From Arthrobacter woluwensis (GTDB taxonomy: Bacteria; Actinomycetota; Actinomycetes; Actinomycetales; Micrococcaceae): 64,000 nucleotides of DNA. Made by a program: the position numbers and the translations under genes. The notes under the pieces were generated by a model that was not told the DNA's origin, ran no database searches, and saw only the letters and a list, made by a program, of their open reading frames with translations. Location of the stretch: assembly GCF_900105345.1 (NCBI RefSeq), contig NZ_FNSN01000003.1, positions 558,001 through 622,000 on the forward strand. The letters run 5' to 3'. Positions 36,972 through 46,237 of the stretch are shown here, piece by piece; positions within the stretch are counted from its first letter, which is position 1; every line of letters starts with the position of its first letter.

Positions 36972-37050
36972 AACGCCGAACGGGCGGGTGGACGCCGCGC
37001 GGGTGCTCCCGCCGGGGCTCCACCCGCCCGCCGGTTCACTCGGCGTGCGG
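36972..37050 (+). repeat. GC-rich palindromic repeat, family H (copy 2)
   Basis: Begins AACGCCGAACGGGCGGGTGG and contains the complementary arm CCACCCGCCCG, with outer arms CGCCGA / TCGGCG. It ends nine bases before the stop of the Pro/Gly-rich membrane protein, so it probably forms that gene's terminator stem. Confidence 0.72.
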
Positions 37051-37058
37051 AGATCGGC

Positions 37059-38459
37059 TCACTTCTCGGGCGTGTACGTGCAGCGCGCGGAGCCGTAGGG
37101 CGTGTTGCTCTCCTGCTTCGACACGGACCTTCCGTCGACCAGGATCTCGCAGCCGTAGGCCGGGCTGTTGTTGTCCCGGTCCTCGCCGCGGACGGTCATG
37201 GTGAGGGTGCCGTCGGACTTGGCCTGGACGGTGCTCGTGGAGTCGGCGTCGACCTCGACGTAACGGTTGCTGGAGCTCTGGGCTCCGCTGGCCGACCAGC
37301 GAGAGTTCACCGAGGCCTTGCCGTTCGTGGTCACCTTGAATTCGACGGACACGTCCTTGGAGGGCTTGGGGCTCGTGTAACGGGAGAACGACTTGTAGTA
37401 GTAGCAGCTCGCGCTCGCGTACTTGCCCTCGCCGGTCTCCTTGGCCACGGTGGTCCCGTCCACCACGATCTCGCAGCTGATCTTGGCATCGGTGGCCGAA
37501 CTGCTGGTCGGGTTCGCCGAGATGCGCAGGGAGTCCTTGGCCTGAGCGGTGAACTCCGTGGTCTGATCCTTGCTGATGCTCACTTCGGAGGTCCCTGTCG
37601 GGGTGGACCAGCGGACATCCGTCGGCGTCGAGGTGGTGACGATGTACTTGACGGACACCTGCTTGTTCCGGTCCTCGTTGTACGTCTTGAGCGGATCGGG
37701 ACCCTCCGCGATGCTGGTCAGCGCCGCGAAGGCGAGCATCGCGAGGATCGAGCCGAGCACTCCGACCAGACCCAGGCCTGCGCCGAACCACGCCATGACC
37801 GTGCCGCCGAACTTCTTCACGAGCGACACCACGCCGAGCGTGATGGCGGCGAGGCCGGCGACGAGCGCCACGACGTTGACGACCGGGATCCAGGCGAACA
37901 CCAGGGAGGCGATGCCACAGATCAGGGCGGCGATCGCCAGCCCCTTGGGCCCCGACGACGCCGGCGGCAGGCCACCGTACTGGGGCGCACCATAGCTTGG
38001 ACCTCCATAGCCCGGGCCGCCGTAGCCGGGGCCACCCGTGCCTGCGCCGCCCTGGCCACCCTGGCCGAACCCGCCGTACTGCTGGGGTCCGCCATAGGGG
38101 GTGCCGGGCGCCTGCCCCGGACGGGGCTGGCCGGGATAGGACTGGCCGGGCTGGCCTTGCTGAGCCTGGCCGGGGTAGGACTGGCCGGGCTGAGGCTGGC
38201 CCGAGGAAGCCTGGCCCGGGTAGGGCGATCCGGTGGGAGCACCAGGACCCCGGTACGGCTGACCCGGTTGCTGCTGACCAGGCTGTGCCTGACCAGGCGC
38301 CGCCGGACCGGGCGTGCCCTGTCCGTGGTTGGCCTGGCCGGGGTTGCCCTGACCGGGCGTTCCCTGGCCCGGATACGGCGGAGCCGGGGTGTTGCGAGGT
38401 TGGTCTTCTGGCTGTCGTCCGTCGGGTCCCGAGCCGGCGGAAGGGGTGTTGTGCGACAT
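37059..38459 (-). CDS. Pro/Gly/Gln-rich DUF4190-like membrane protein with two MmpS-like domains
   Basis: 466 residues in three parts. Residues about 1-165 are low-complexity, with many PGQ/YPGQ/GPGYGG repeats, probably cytosolic and disordered. Residues about 170-250 hold two to three membrane helices of DUF4190 type (GLAIAALICGIASLVFAWIP and the GAGLGLVGVLGSILAMLAF stretch). The exported part contains two related beta domains of about 90 residues; each starts with a strand like VSVKYIVTTS or VSVEFKVTTN and ends in CEIVVDG/CEILVDG plus a second Cys, giving one likely disulfide per domain. These resemble MmpS/transport-accessory C-terminal domains. Function unknown; the duplication of the domain is clear. 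Confidence 0.82.
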   Translation of the reverse strand: MSHNTPSAGSGPDGRQPEDQPRNTPAPPYPGQGTPGQGNPGQANHGQGTPGPAAPGQAQPGQQQPGQPYRGPGAPTGSPYPGQASSGQPQPGQSYPGQAQQGQPGQSYPGQPRPGQAPGTPYGGPQQYGGFGQGGQGGAGTGGPGYGGPGYGGPSYGAPQYGGLPPASSGPKGLAIAALICGIASLVFAWIPVVNVVALVAGLAAITLGVVSLVKKFGGTVMAWFGAGLGLVGVLGSILAMLAFAALTSIAEGPDPLKTYNEDRNKQVSVKYIVTTSTPTDVRWSTPTGTSEVSISKDQTTEFTAQAKDSLRISANPTSSSATDAKISCEIVVDGTTVAKETGEGKYASASCYYYKSFSRYTSPKPSKDVSVEFKVTTNGKASVNSRWSASGAQSSSNRYVEVDADSTSTVQAKSDGTLTMTVRGEDRDNNSPAYGCEILVDGRSVSKQESNTPYGSARCTYTPEK

Positions 38460-38661
38460 GGTGCTCTCCGAGTGATAGTCAAGCGACTGTAGTTACCGCT
38501 TGACACCATCCTAAAGGCGGCGAGTCCGGCGGGCATCTGCGAAGTGAGGGGACGACTCCCCATTGACAGGTCCGCGGGAACGTCGAACGGGACCCGGTGA
38601 CGCGCCGTCGTCGGGGCCGGTCGTCGTGGCCCGCCGTCGTCCGGGGCCGGGAGCGAGTCGG

Positions 38662-39981
38662 TCAGGCGAGCAGGTCGACCTCGCGCGGTTCTTTCACCAG
38701 CGAGACCCCGATGAACGAGATCACGGCGGCCAGGGCGATGTAGAGGCCGATCACCCAGGAGGAGTGGAACTGGTTGAGGAGTGCGTCGGCGATCATCGGG
38801 GCGAAGGCTCCGCCGAGCACGGCGCCGAGGGCATAACCGATGGAGACGCCCGAGTAGCGGACCTTCGCCGGGAACATCTCCGCGTAGAGGGCGGCCTGCG
38901 GGCCGTAGGACAGTCCGAGCCCCAGCGTCATGACGAAGAGTGCGACGAAGTAGAGGACGATGTTCCGGGAATCGATGAGGAACCACATCGGGATGGCCCA
39001 GACGGCCAGGAGGATGTAGCCGAGCTGGAAAGTCCGCACTCGCCCCAGGCGGTCGGAGAGGTGACCGCCCCAGAGTGTGAAGATCAGCCAGCCGAACGAG
39101 GCCAGCGCGGTGGCCAGGAGGACGCTCGGACGGTCCATGCGCAGTGCGGTCGAGGCGTAGGCCGCGAAGTACGCGATGAGCAGGTAACCCGCCGCGTTGT
39201 TGGCGATGAAGATGATCGCGGTGAGGATGACCTGGCGGGTGTGGTGGCGGAACAGTTCACCGAGGGGTGCGGAGGATTCCTTGCGACGGCGTACAAGTTC
39301 GTCGAAGACCGGGCTTTCCTCGACGGCGCGGCGGATCACGAAGCCGACGACGATCAGCACGATCGAGAGCAGGAAGGGTACCCGCCAGCCCCAGCTCAGG
39401 AAAGCTTCCTTGGACATCGAGCTGGTGAGGGCCCAGAGAGTGAAGGTCGCCAGGATCATGCCGATGGGCACGCCGATCTGCGGGAACGCGCCGAAGAGGC
39501 CGCGCCGGTTCTTCGGGGCGTGCTCGACGGCCATGAGTGCCGCTCCGCCCCATTCGCCGCCGGCTGAGAAGCCCTGCAGGATCCGGAGGAGAATCAGCAG
39601 GATCGGGGCCGCGATGCCGATGGCGTTGTAGTCCGGCAGGAACCCGATGAGAGAGGTCGAGAGGCCCATCATGACGAGGGTCAGGACCAGCATCTTCTTT
39701 CGGCCCAGGCGGTCACCGAGGCGGCCTGCCACGACCGCGCCGAGAGGGCGGAAGAGGAAGGAGATGCCGATCGTGGCGAAGGAGAGCACCTGAGCGAGGG
39801 CCGGGTTTTCGCGGGAGACGGGTGCCAGGAAGAGCGGGGCCAAGACGAGGGCGGCGGCCTGGGCGTAGATGAAGAAGTCGTACCACTCGATGGACGTCCC
39901 CACGAGCGTTCCGGCGAGGACCTTGCGTTCTTCGGAGGAGAGATTCCGGCCCCGGGCGGGAGCGATGGCAGGTGACGACAT
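38662..39981 (-). CDS. MFS transporter, metabolite:H+ symporter (MHS) type
   Basis: 439 residues with about twelve hydrophobic helices. The N-terminal motif LAGTLVGTSIEWYDFFIYAQ and the loop RLGDRLGRKKML are typical of the MHS subfamily (ProP, ShiA, KgtP), as is GFSAGGEWGGAALMAVEHAP. It should import an organic acid, aromatic acid or compatible solute with protons. ATG 39981 was chosen as it starts just before the conserved N-terminus. No substrate-specific gene adjoins it. Confidence 0.92.
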   Translation of the reverse strand: MSSPAIAPARGRNLSSEERKVLAGTLVGTSIEWYDFFIYAQAAALVLAPLFLAPVSRENPALAQVLSFATIGISFLFRPLGAVVAGRLGDRLGRKKMLVLTLVMMGLSTSLIGFLPDYNAIGIAAPILLILLRILQGFSAGGEWGGAALMAVEHAPKNRRGLFGAFPQIGVPIGMILATFTLWALTSSMSKEAFLSWGWRVPFLLSIVLIVVGFVIRRAVEESPVFDELVRRRKESSAPLGELFRHHTRQVILTAIIFIANNAAGYLLIAYFAAYASTALRMDRPSVLLATALASFGWLIFTLWGGHLSDRLGRVRTFQLGYILLAVWAIPMWFLIDSRNIVLYFVALFVMTLGLGLSYGPQAALYAEMFPAKVRYSGVSIGYALGAVLGGAFAPMIADALLNQFHSSWVIGLYIALAAVISFIGVSLVKEPREVDLLA

Positions 39982-40108
39982 GCGAACTCCATTGTTCTGT
40001 TCCTGCGCGCGGGCGGATCTGCCGCGCGTTGATGACCGAATGTTCGGTAAGTTAGCGAGAGCATACTGGAGGAATACAGCTGGCGGAAGGGGTCGCTCGC
40101 CCCGGTGG

Positions 40109-41986
40109 TCAGCCGTTCTGGCTCGTGGCGATGGCTCCCACGCGGTACGTCGTACCCATTTCGACGCTGTTGGGTACTTCTCGGCTGATCTGGGAATCGC
40201 AGTACACGACGTTCCAGTGGAGGTGCGGGCCGGACGCGATCCCGGTCTGACCCGAGTATCCCAAGAGCTGTCCCTGCTGGATCGGCGTCCCGGCACTGAT
40301 CGTGGTGCTGTTCAGGTGGGAGTACTGCGTGCAGCGGTTGTCGCCATGGTCGATTCGGACCTGGATCTCACCGGTGCTGCCCCGGCCACTGAACACCACC
40401 AGGCCACTTGCGGAGGCGGTGATCGGTGCGCCCGTGCCTGTGCCGAAGTCGACAGCGTGCTTGTTGTACTCGGGCAGGATGCCGCGGGCGTGCTCGGCCG
40501 GACCCTGCAGGATCGAGTATGCCTTGCCCCGAGGGAACGGCAGCTTGTAGGGCCGCATTCCGGCGGTCGAGGCCGTCACCGTGGATGCCACCGAGGTGCG
40601 CGTCGCGGGGATGAACCCGGCCCGGGTGCCGGTGACCCGGACGGAGATTCGCGCTCCGACATGCGAACTGTTCAGGGCGAGGGTCGTGGAGGTCGCCCCG
40701 GCAATGGGTGCGCCGTTGCGCAGCCACTGATAGTTGAGCGAGACGGCGCCCGGCCCCCAGGTTCCTGCGAGTGCGGTGAGCGTCTGTCCGGCGGCCGGGT
40801 AGCCGCGGAAGACCGGGGTCGGTGCGGGACCCAGGAGGGAGCGCGTGGTGAGCGCATTCGACGTGCGGACCGCCGTGGCGTAGCCGCTCAGCGTGCCGGT
40901 GACCCGGAAGCTGATGGCCCGGCCGGCGTCGGCGTTCGTCAGCACGTAGGTGGTCGTGGTCGCCCCGGCGATCGGTGCGCCATTGCGCAGCCACTGGTAC
41001 GCAAACGCCGGCTTGGGATTCCAGGCGCCGACGACGGCGGTGAGCCGGTTGCCGACGTCGAGCCCGCCGGAGATGGACGGATTGGGAGCGGCGGTGAACT
41101 GCTTGCCTGCGCGTACCGGAGCGCTCACGCTGGTGGCCGTGTTGTAGCCGGTGACGGTTCCCGTGACGACGGCCGTCAGGTCCGTTCCGGTGTCCGTGGC
41201 GGCGACTTTGTAGCTCGCGGCGGTGGCTCCGGCGATGGCCGCCCCGTTGCGGCGCCATTGGTAGGTGAACGTGGCCGGTTTCGGGTTCCATGCTCCGGGG
41301 TTCACGGTGACCGTGAGGCCGGGGGCGGGGACGCCCGTGATGACGGGCTGGACCGTGGTGATCGTGCCGCGCTGCAGGGCGGCCGTCGCGCCCGAGGTGC
41401 GAGTGGTCGTCGCGAAGCCGGGCCGGGAACCGGTGACGCGGACCGAGACGGTCTTGCCGAGCGCGGTGGCGGGCGGGGTCCACGTCGGTCCGGATGCCCC
41501 GGTGACAGCGGCGCCTGCGAGGAGCCACTGGTACTTGAAGGTGGCGGCCGGGTCCCACGTGCCGGGGACCGCGCGGAGCACCTGGCCGACGGCTGCTGTG
41601 CCGGCGATGCTGGGGTTCGGGGCGGTGGTGAACGGGTCCGTGCACGCGGGGGTGACGGGGTCGTTCGAGTTGGTGTTGATGTCCACGTCGGCGACGAAAC
41701 CGTTGTCCGACGTCTTGTACCAGAGGTCGTCGAGGCCGCCGTTCGGGAGCCACGGGCTGTAGTAGCCGCTGACGGCCTGGCCGCGGGCATAGCACTTCAG
41801 GGTCAGGGTCTGCCCGGCGTTGTACCAGCCGAGTTGAGTGCCGTTGAGGGTGGCTTTGGCCATGCGCTGTGTCTTGATCGCCACCTTGCCGGTGGGGGTC
41901 GCCGCATCAGCGGGCGCAGGGGCCGCGACGAGGAGTCCCGTGCCGAGCAGAAGGGCGGCAAAAGCCGCGGCCAATCGATTCTTCAT
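40109..41986 (-). CDS. Secreted M23 metallopeptidase with four Ig-like repeats
   Basis: Cell-wall endopeptidase candidate, 625 residues. Signal peptide ends at ADA-A around residue 29. Residues about 30-115 form an SH3-like or wall-associated segment with two Cys. Four beta repeats of 85-95 residues (about 120-490) each contain a pattern G-x-W-x-P...YQW-x-x-x-G-x-x-I-x-G-A and end with RVTGxxxGxxxxxRTS. The C-terminal M23 domain keeps the zinc ligands His510, Asp514 and His590 and the catalytic His588 (GPHLHW). It would cut peptidoglycan crosslinks, for example during division or remodelling. It stands alone. Confidence 0.9.
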   Translation of the reverse strand: MKNRLAAAFAALLLGTGLLVAAPAPADAATPTGKVAIKTQRMAKATLNGTQLGWYNAGQTLTLKCYARGQAVSGYYSPWLPNGGLDDLWYKTSDNGFVADVDINTNSNDPVTPACTDPFTTAPNPSIAGTAAVGQVLRAVPGTWDPAATFKYQWLLAGAAVTGASGPTWTPPATALGKTVSVRVTGSRPGFATTTRTSGATAALQRGTITTVQPVITGVPAPGLTVTVNPGAWNPKPATFTYQWRRNGAAIAGATAASYKVAATDTGTDLTAVVTGTVTGYNTATSVSAPVRAGKQFTAAPNPSISGGLDVGNRLTAVVGAWNPKPAFAYQWLRNGAPIAGATTTTYVLTNADAGRAISFRVTGTLSGYATAVRTSNALTTRSLLGPAPTPVFRGYPAAGQTLTALAGTWGPGAVSLNYQWLRNGAPIAGATSTTLALNSSHVGARISVRVTGTRAGFIPATRTSVASTVTASTAGMRPYKLPFPRGKAYSILQGPAEHARGILPEYNKHAVDFGTGTGAPITASASGLVVFSGRGSTGEIQVRIDHGDNRCTQYSHLNSTTISAGTPIQQGQLLGYSGQTGIASGPHLHWNVVYCDSQISREVPNSVEMGTTYRVGAIATSQNG

Positions 41987-42147
41987 GGTCCCTGTTCCTG
42001 AATGGGCCGAATGGCCGGAGGTGAGAGTGAGTTCCCGCCTTCAGGATAGGGCTTCCGTGACGGGAGCGGGGTCCCTCGAGGTCCCCTATGTGGACAACCA
42101 CCGGGTATCGAGTGACCCCGCCCCGCGTCAGCGCAGCGACAGTCTGG

Positions 42148-42465
42148 TCAGCGGACGGCGAGTTCGCCGAGCTCGGACCAGCCGTCGACCTTCACATTGA
42201 CGATGTCCGGGGTCCGCGACAGGTACTGGGGAAGATCGGCCTGCGCCTGTTTGAAGTGAGCGGAGTTCACGTGGGCGGCGCCGGCGTCGTCGTCCTTGAA
42301 CGCCTCGATCAGCACGTAGGTGCTGGGGTCGGTCAGGGAGCGCGACCATTCGTAGAACAGGCAGCCCTCTTCGGCGCGGGTGGCCTCGGTGAAGGCGCGG
42401 GAGATCTCGGGCCAGGCGTCGGCGTGCTCGGGCTTGACCGGGAACTGGGCGGTGATGAAGATCAA
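42148..42465 (-). CDS. Antibiotic biosynthesis monooxygenase (ABM) family protein
   Basis: Small ferredoxin-like-fold protein, 105 residues. It starts with TTG five bases behind GAAGGAGAG; there is no suitable ATG, so the ribosome site decides the start. Pattern IFITAQFPVKPEHADAW, EEGCLFYEWSRSL and YVLIEAFKDDDAGAAHVNSAHF matches YgiN-type quinol monooxygenases or their catalytically silent relatives. Cofactor-free oxidation of quinols or stress signalling is known for relatives; the role here is open. Confidence 0.87.
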   Translation of the reverse strand: MIFITAQFPVKPEHADAWPEISRAFTEATRAEEGCLFYEWSRSLTDPSTYVLIEAFKDDDAGAAHVNSAHFKQAQADLPQYLSRTPDIVNVKVDGWSELGELAVR

Positions 42466-42587
42466 GGTTCTCTCCTTCAATGAGGTGATGCGGTCCTTCC
42501 AGCATGCCCGACGACGGCGGCGCGGGGCACGTGGATGGGAATCCGTGCGGTGTCGCCGCACTCAGTGAGGATAGGCGAGAGGTGTGA

Positions 42588-42920
42588 TCAGTCGAAGTAA
42601 AGGTGCGTGTGGAGGCGGCAGCGTTCGTTGAAGAGGCTGCGGCAGGCGGGGCAGCTGTCGGTGGCGAGGTAGGCGTCGATGCTCAGCTCGGTCCGGCAGA
42701 CCCCGCACAGGATCGCCTTCTCGCCGCGGCGTTCCCGGGGCCACTGGCGTGCGGGGTGGTCGGCGGTTTCCTCGTGGCAGAGGTGGCACGGGTAGTAGTC
42801 GCCGCAGCAGAAGAACTTGATCGCGATGATGTCCACGGGCGTGCGGTAGTGGATGCACCGGGTCTCGCCGTCGACCGTGGGGCCGAGGACGGGCGGGGAC
42901 GGGGTGGACGTGTGGGGCAT
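42588..42920 (-). CDS. CHY-type zinc-finger protein
   Basis: 110 residues with the CHY zinc-finger pattern: CIHY, FFCCGDYYPCHLCHEE, a helix ending in HPARQWPRERRG, ILCGVCRTEL and SCPACRSLFN followed by C. Ten or so Cys/His positions would bind three zinc ions. Bacterial and yeast relatives (Hot13-like) act in metal or redox handling. The ATG at 42920 lacks a ribosome site; CACAAT just upstream suggests a leaderless transcript. It is divergent from the HNH gene, 84 bp apart. Confidence 0.85.
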   Translation of the reverse strand: MPHTSTPSPPVLGPTVDGETRCIHYRTPVDIIAIKFFCCGDYYPCHLCHEETADHPARQWPRERRGEKAILCGVCRTELSIDAYLATDSCPACRSLFNERCRLHTHLYFD

Positions 42921-43004
42921 GGGGGAATTGTGGCACGGGGCGCGGAGTGGAGGCACGCAAGATCGGGCAAGCATGCAGAATAGGCTGGAAGCGAGGGGGA
43001 TGTC

Positions 43005-43985
43005 ATGGCTCGAGGAACAGGTCCGGGTTTGGACGCGATGCGATGGTCCGTGGACGAACAGGCGGAGATCAGGCGAGATATCTTCAGGTGGCTTCAGGGT
43101 CAGGAGATTGCCAATGGCGGGTACGAGTTTCGTAGAGATTTCCTGCGGTCGGCATATAGCTATCGTGGACATCAGATCGCGCTGATGGATCCCCAGACAG
43201 GTATTTGGAATCCTCGAGGGTTTGATACAACCCTATCTATTACCAATACGCTGAAGGGCCCCTACGATGACGAGACGAACGCGGAGTATTTGAGGTACTC
43301 CTACGAGAGGCGGTCTGGCCAGCCATTGGTCAGCGGCCGCAATCTTAAGCTCCGAGCAGCGGCGGAGCGTAATGACCCAGTCATTCTGTTTCAGGAAATC
43401 CATCCGGCGTTGTATGTGCCGCGATACCCGGTCTTTCTTGACCGAGATGATCCGGTCGAAGGCTACGTTGACGTCTTCTTGGATCGTGCGCTGAGTGACC
43501 CGGAGGACCCGCTTTACGACTCCGGTACGCCGAAAGCCTACGCCGAACGGGTCCGCAAAGTTCGCTTGCATCAGCAGGACTTCCGGCGTCGTGTGGTGTA
43601 CGCCTATGAGTATCATTGCGCCATCTGTGAACTGGATATTCATGCCTTGATTGATGCTGCGCATATCACTCCGGACGCTCATGTCTCGAGCTCAACCGAA
43701 GTGTCCAATGGTTTGGCCTTGTGCAAGTTGCATCATGCCGCATTTGACGGCAACTTGCTGGGCATTGACCGTCATTATCGAGTTTCGGTGAGGCCCGATG
43801 TTCTCGCGCTAACGGGAACCTCGCTGGTGAAACACGGGATGCAGGACATGAATGGTCGTTCATTGTACGTTCCGAGCGCTAAGTCGCTCCGCCCGGATCG
43901 CGGTAGCTTGGACCGGCGTTTTCAGGAGTACCTCAAAGTTGCTGACCGCGAGAGAACACGTGGTGCCGCCAAAACCCGGTTTTGA
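43005..43985 (+). CDS. HNH nuclease, predicted restriction endonuclease (COG3440-like)
   Basis: 326 residues. The C-terminal HNH motif reads HCAICELDIHALIDAAHITP, then NGLALCKLHHAAFDGNLLGI, with two Cys-x2-Cys type zinc positions and the catalytic His. The N-terminal 190 residues resemble the DNA-recognition half found in putative restriction endonucleases of this group (GIWNPRGFDTTLSI, PYDDE, SYERRSGQP, ILFQEIHPALYVPRYPVFL). GAGGGGGATGTC precedes the ATG. The gene is distinctly poorer in GC than its surroundings, which suggests acquisition. Its last codons and stop lie inside palindrome family B copy 2. No methylase gene adjoins it, so a modification-dependent nuclease is possible. Confidence 0.86.
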   Translation: MARGTGPGLDAMRWSVDEQAEIRRDIFRWLQGQEIANGGYEFRRDFLRSAYSYRGHQIALMDPQTGIWNPRGFDTTLSITNTLKGPYDDETNAEYLRYSYERRSGQPLVSGRNLKLRAAAERNDPVILFQEIHPALYVPRYPVFLDRDDPVEGYVDVFLDRALSDPEDPLYDSGTPKAYAERVRKVRLHQQDFRRRVVYAYEYHCAICELDIHALIDAAHITPDAHVSSSTEVSNGLALCKLHHAAFDGNLLGIDRHYRVSVRPDVLALTGTSLVKHGMQDMNGRSLYVPSAKSLRPDRGSLDRRFQEYLKVADRERTRGAAKTRF

Positions 43986-44008
43986 GGGCACCACGTGTTC
44001 CTTCGCGG
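43946..44008. repeat. 63-bp palindrome (family B, copy 2)
   Basis: Arms CCGCGAGAGAACACGTGGTG and CACCACGTGTTCCTTCGCGG around AAAACC-GGTTTT. It overlaps the HNH gene's 3' end and lies between convergent genes, suiting a two-way terminator. Confidence 0.82.
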
Positions 44009-44020
44009 CACCCGACGGAA

Positions 44021-45016
<996 letters not shown>

Positions 45017-45022
45017 GAGACC

Positions 45023-45053
45023 AGCAAACTCCTTCGAGCGCACTCTAAGTCAA
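45023..45053 (-). promoter_or_regulatory. MerR-type promoter with 19-bp spacer for the aldo/keto reductase
   Basis: On the minus strand: -35 TTGACT (45053-45048), -10 TTTGCT (45028-45023), spacer 19 bp, longer than normal as in promoters twisted into shape by MerR proteins. Within the spacer lies the near-palindrome CTTAGAG-TGCG-CTCGAAG. The -10 box ends six bases before the ATG, so the message is probably leaderless. Confidence 0.72.
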
Positions 45054-45101
45054 GGGCTCCAAGTCGAGGGCTCGGGCGAAACGCTGGTCCAAATCTCGAC
45101 T

Positions 45102-45166
45102 GAGCTCGCTGATTCAGGTTCGAACTCGCTGCACCGAGCAGCGAGATGAGCCGCAGGGTAGCGAGG
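45102..45166. repeat. Intergenic palindromic element (family E, copy 3)
   Basis: Inner hairpin CTCGCTGC / GCAGCGAG (45125-45145) within outer GAGCTCGCT and AGCGAGGTC half-sites. It lies right after the MerR stop and probably terminates that message. Confidence 0.5.
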
Positions 45167-45592
45167 TCAGCGTGCGGCGAGGGGCTCCGCTTCCTGCTCC
45201 GCCCCGCTCCGGGCCGGGCATGCGAACGCCTCCGCCGTCGTCGCGCGGTAGATGTCGATCTTGGTGTCTATCGCGGCGAGGTTCTCCTCGACTTGGCGCA
45301 GCTGTGCTATCACGTGCTCGCGGTGCTCCAGCAGGAGGCTCAGCCGCGCGGGAACGGAGGCGTCGCCGTCGCGCACCAACCGTGCGTACCGTCGGATGTC
45401 GGCGATCGGCATACCGGTGGCCCGTAGCCGGGCGATCATGATGATGCCGTTCACGTCCTGCTCGGTATAGGCCCGACGGCCCGACGACGCGCGGCCGACC
45501 TCGCGCGGCAGGAGCCCGTCGCGCTCGTAGTACCGGAGTGTGTGCTGGCTGAGGCCGGTCCGCTCGGCGACCTCCGCGATGGTGAAGCTCAT
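45167..45592 (-). CDS. MerR-family regulator
   Basis: 141 residues. Winged-helix HTH at the very N-terminus (TIAEVAERTGLSQHTLRYYE, residues 3-22, then RDGLLP), hinge GRRAYTEQDV, and the long dimerisation helix with an HREHVIAQLRQVEENLAAID pattern. It lacks a metal-binding Cys cluster; single Cys near the C-terminus. It resembles the MerR proteins commonly paired with aldo/keto reductases. The target promoter at 45023 has the expected geometry. Confidence 0.92.
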   Translation of the reverse strand: MSFTIAEVAERTGLSQHTLRYYERDGLLPREVGRASSGRRAYTEQDVNGIIMIARLRATGMPIADIRRYARLVRDGDASVPARLSLLLEHREHVIAQLRQVEENLAAIDTKIDIYRATTAEAFACPARSGAEQEAEPLAAR

Positions 45593-45630
45593 ACCTCCAG
45601 TGTGCACCCGCCCGCGCCGGGGGAGACGCA

Positions 45631-45687
45631 CGAAGGAACAGCTGGTGCCCCGAAACCGGGAGTTTCGGGGCACCAGCTGTTCTCTCG
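45631..45687. repeat. 57-bp palindrome (family B, copy 3)
   Basis: Arms CGAAGGAACAGCTGGTGCC and GGCACCAGCTGTTCTCTCG with inner CCGAAAC / GTTTCGG. It lies downstream of the first WXG100 gene and upstream of MerR. Confidence 0.8.
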
Positions 45688-45700
45688 CGCCGGGGGCCGG

Positions 45701-46078
45701 GGAGGGGGTGTGTTTTAAACGCCCGACGGCGGGCTCCCCGTGTGTGGGGTGCCCGCCGTGGGTGTGGGTCCAGGTTTCCCCACCAGGGTGGGGTGGGCCG
45801 CTTAGTGGGAAGCGGTTTCCTGTTCCTGGGCGTTCTTGGCGGCGTTCTTGCCGGCGGTGCGCAGTGCTTCGGCGACCTTGTTCAGGGCCGGGACGTGCTG
45901 GGACTGCCATTCGTTCTTGAACTTGTCCGCGTCCGGGCCCATCCACTGGACGCCGTTGAGTGCGCTGGTGAGCTGGTTGCGCTGCTCGTCGATGGTCTGT
46001 GCGCCGGCTTCGAGCTTCTTACCCAGTGCCCGAAGCTGCTGGACGTCTGCACCCCAAACTGCCATTGTCTTACTCCTT
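45701..46078 (-). repeat. 378-bp direct duplication, copy 1 (whole WXG100 gene plus flanks)
   Basis: Matches 50623-51000 at a constant offset of 4,922 bases, with one base difference noticed inside the gene (GCGCCGGC versus GCGCCTGC). It covers the ribosome site, the gene and a terminator stem at 45726-45759 (ACGGCGGGC / GCCCGCCGT, followed on the minus strand by CGGGCGTTTAAAAC). Confidence 0.92.
45802..46065 (-). CDS. WXG100-family protein (copy 1)
   Basis: Small helical-hairpin protein of 87 residues, of the ESAT-6/EsxA superfamily secreted by type VII systems. The turn motif WMG lies at residues 41-43 (VQWMGPDADKFKNEW) between two helices. The C-terminal end AQEQETASH has no clear Y-x3-D/E export signal. 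ATG 46065 follows AAAGGAGTAAGACA. The protein is identical to that at 50724. No EccC-type ATPase or other T7SS component is in the window, so the exporter must lie elsewhere. Confidence 0.9.
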   Translation of the reverse strand: MAVWGADVQQLRALGKKLEAGAQTIDEQRNQLTSALNGVQWMGPDADKFKNEWQSQHVPALNKVAEALRTAGKNAAKNAQEQETASH

Positions 46079-46219
46079 TGTTGTGATGGATCCGAACTGT
46101 GCCGGGTTCCCATGTCAGTGGTATTCCGTTGTGGGCTCCCGGCTCACCTCCCTGGCGGGAGGTGGTTCGTTTCCGTGAACCTCTGAGAACAAACTATCCA
46201 ATGATTGGACGAGCCGTCG

Positions 46220-46237
46220 ATGGGGAGTGCTCCCCAT
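46220..46237. promoter_or_regulatory. WXG100 upstream palindrome (site 1)
   Basis: ATGGGGAG-TG-CTCCCCAT, a perfect 8-2-8 palindrome. On the minus strand it is followed at once by a TCGACG -35 candidate and, 18 bp later, TAGTTT. Equivalent sites precede the other two WXG100 genes. Confidence 0.65.

Noticed and set aside
35643..38492. Long plus-strand frame opposite DeoR, VOC and the Pro/Gly-rich protein
   Set aside because: All three minus-strand genes have real domains; the frame is only low-complexity complement.
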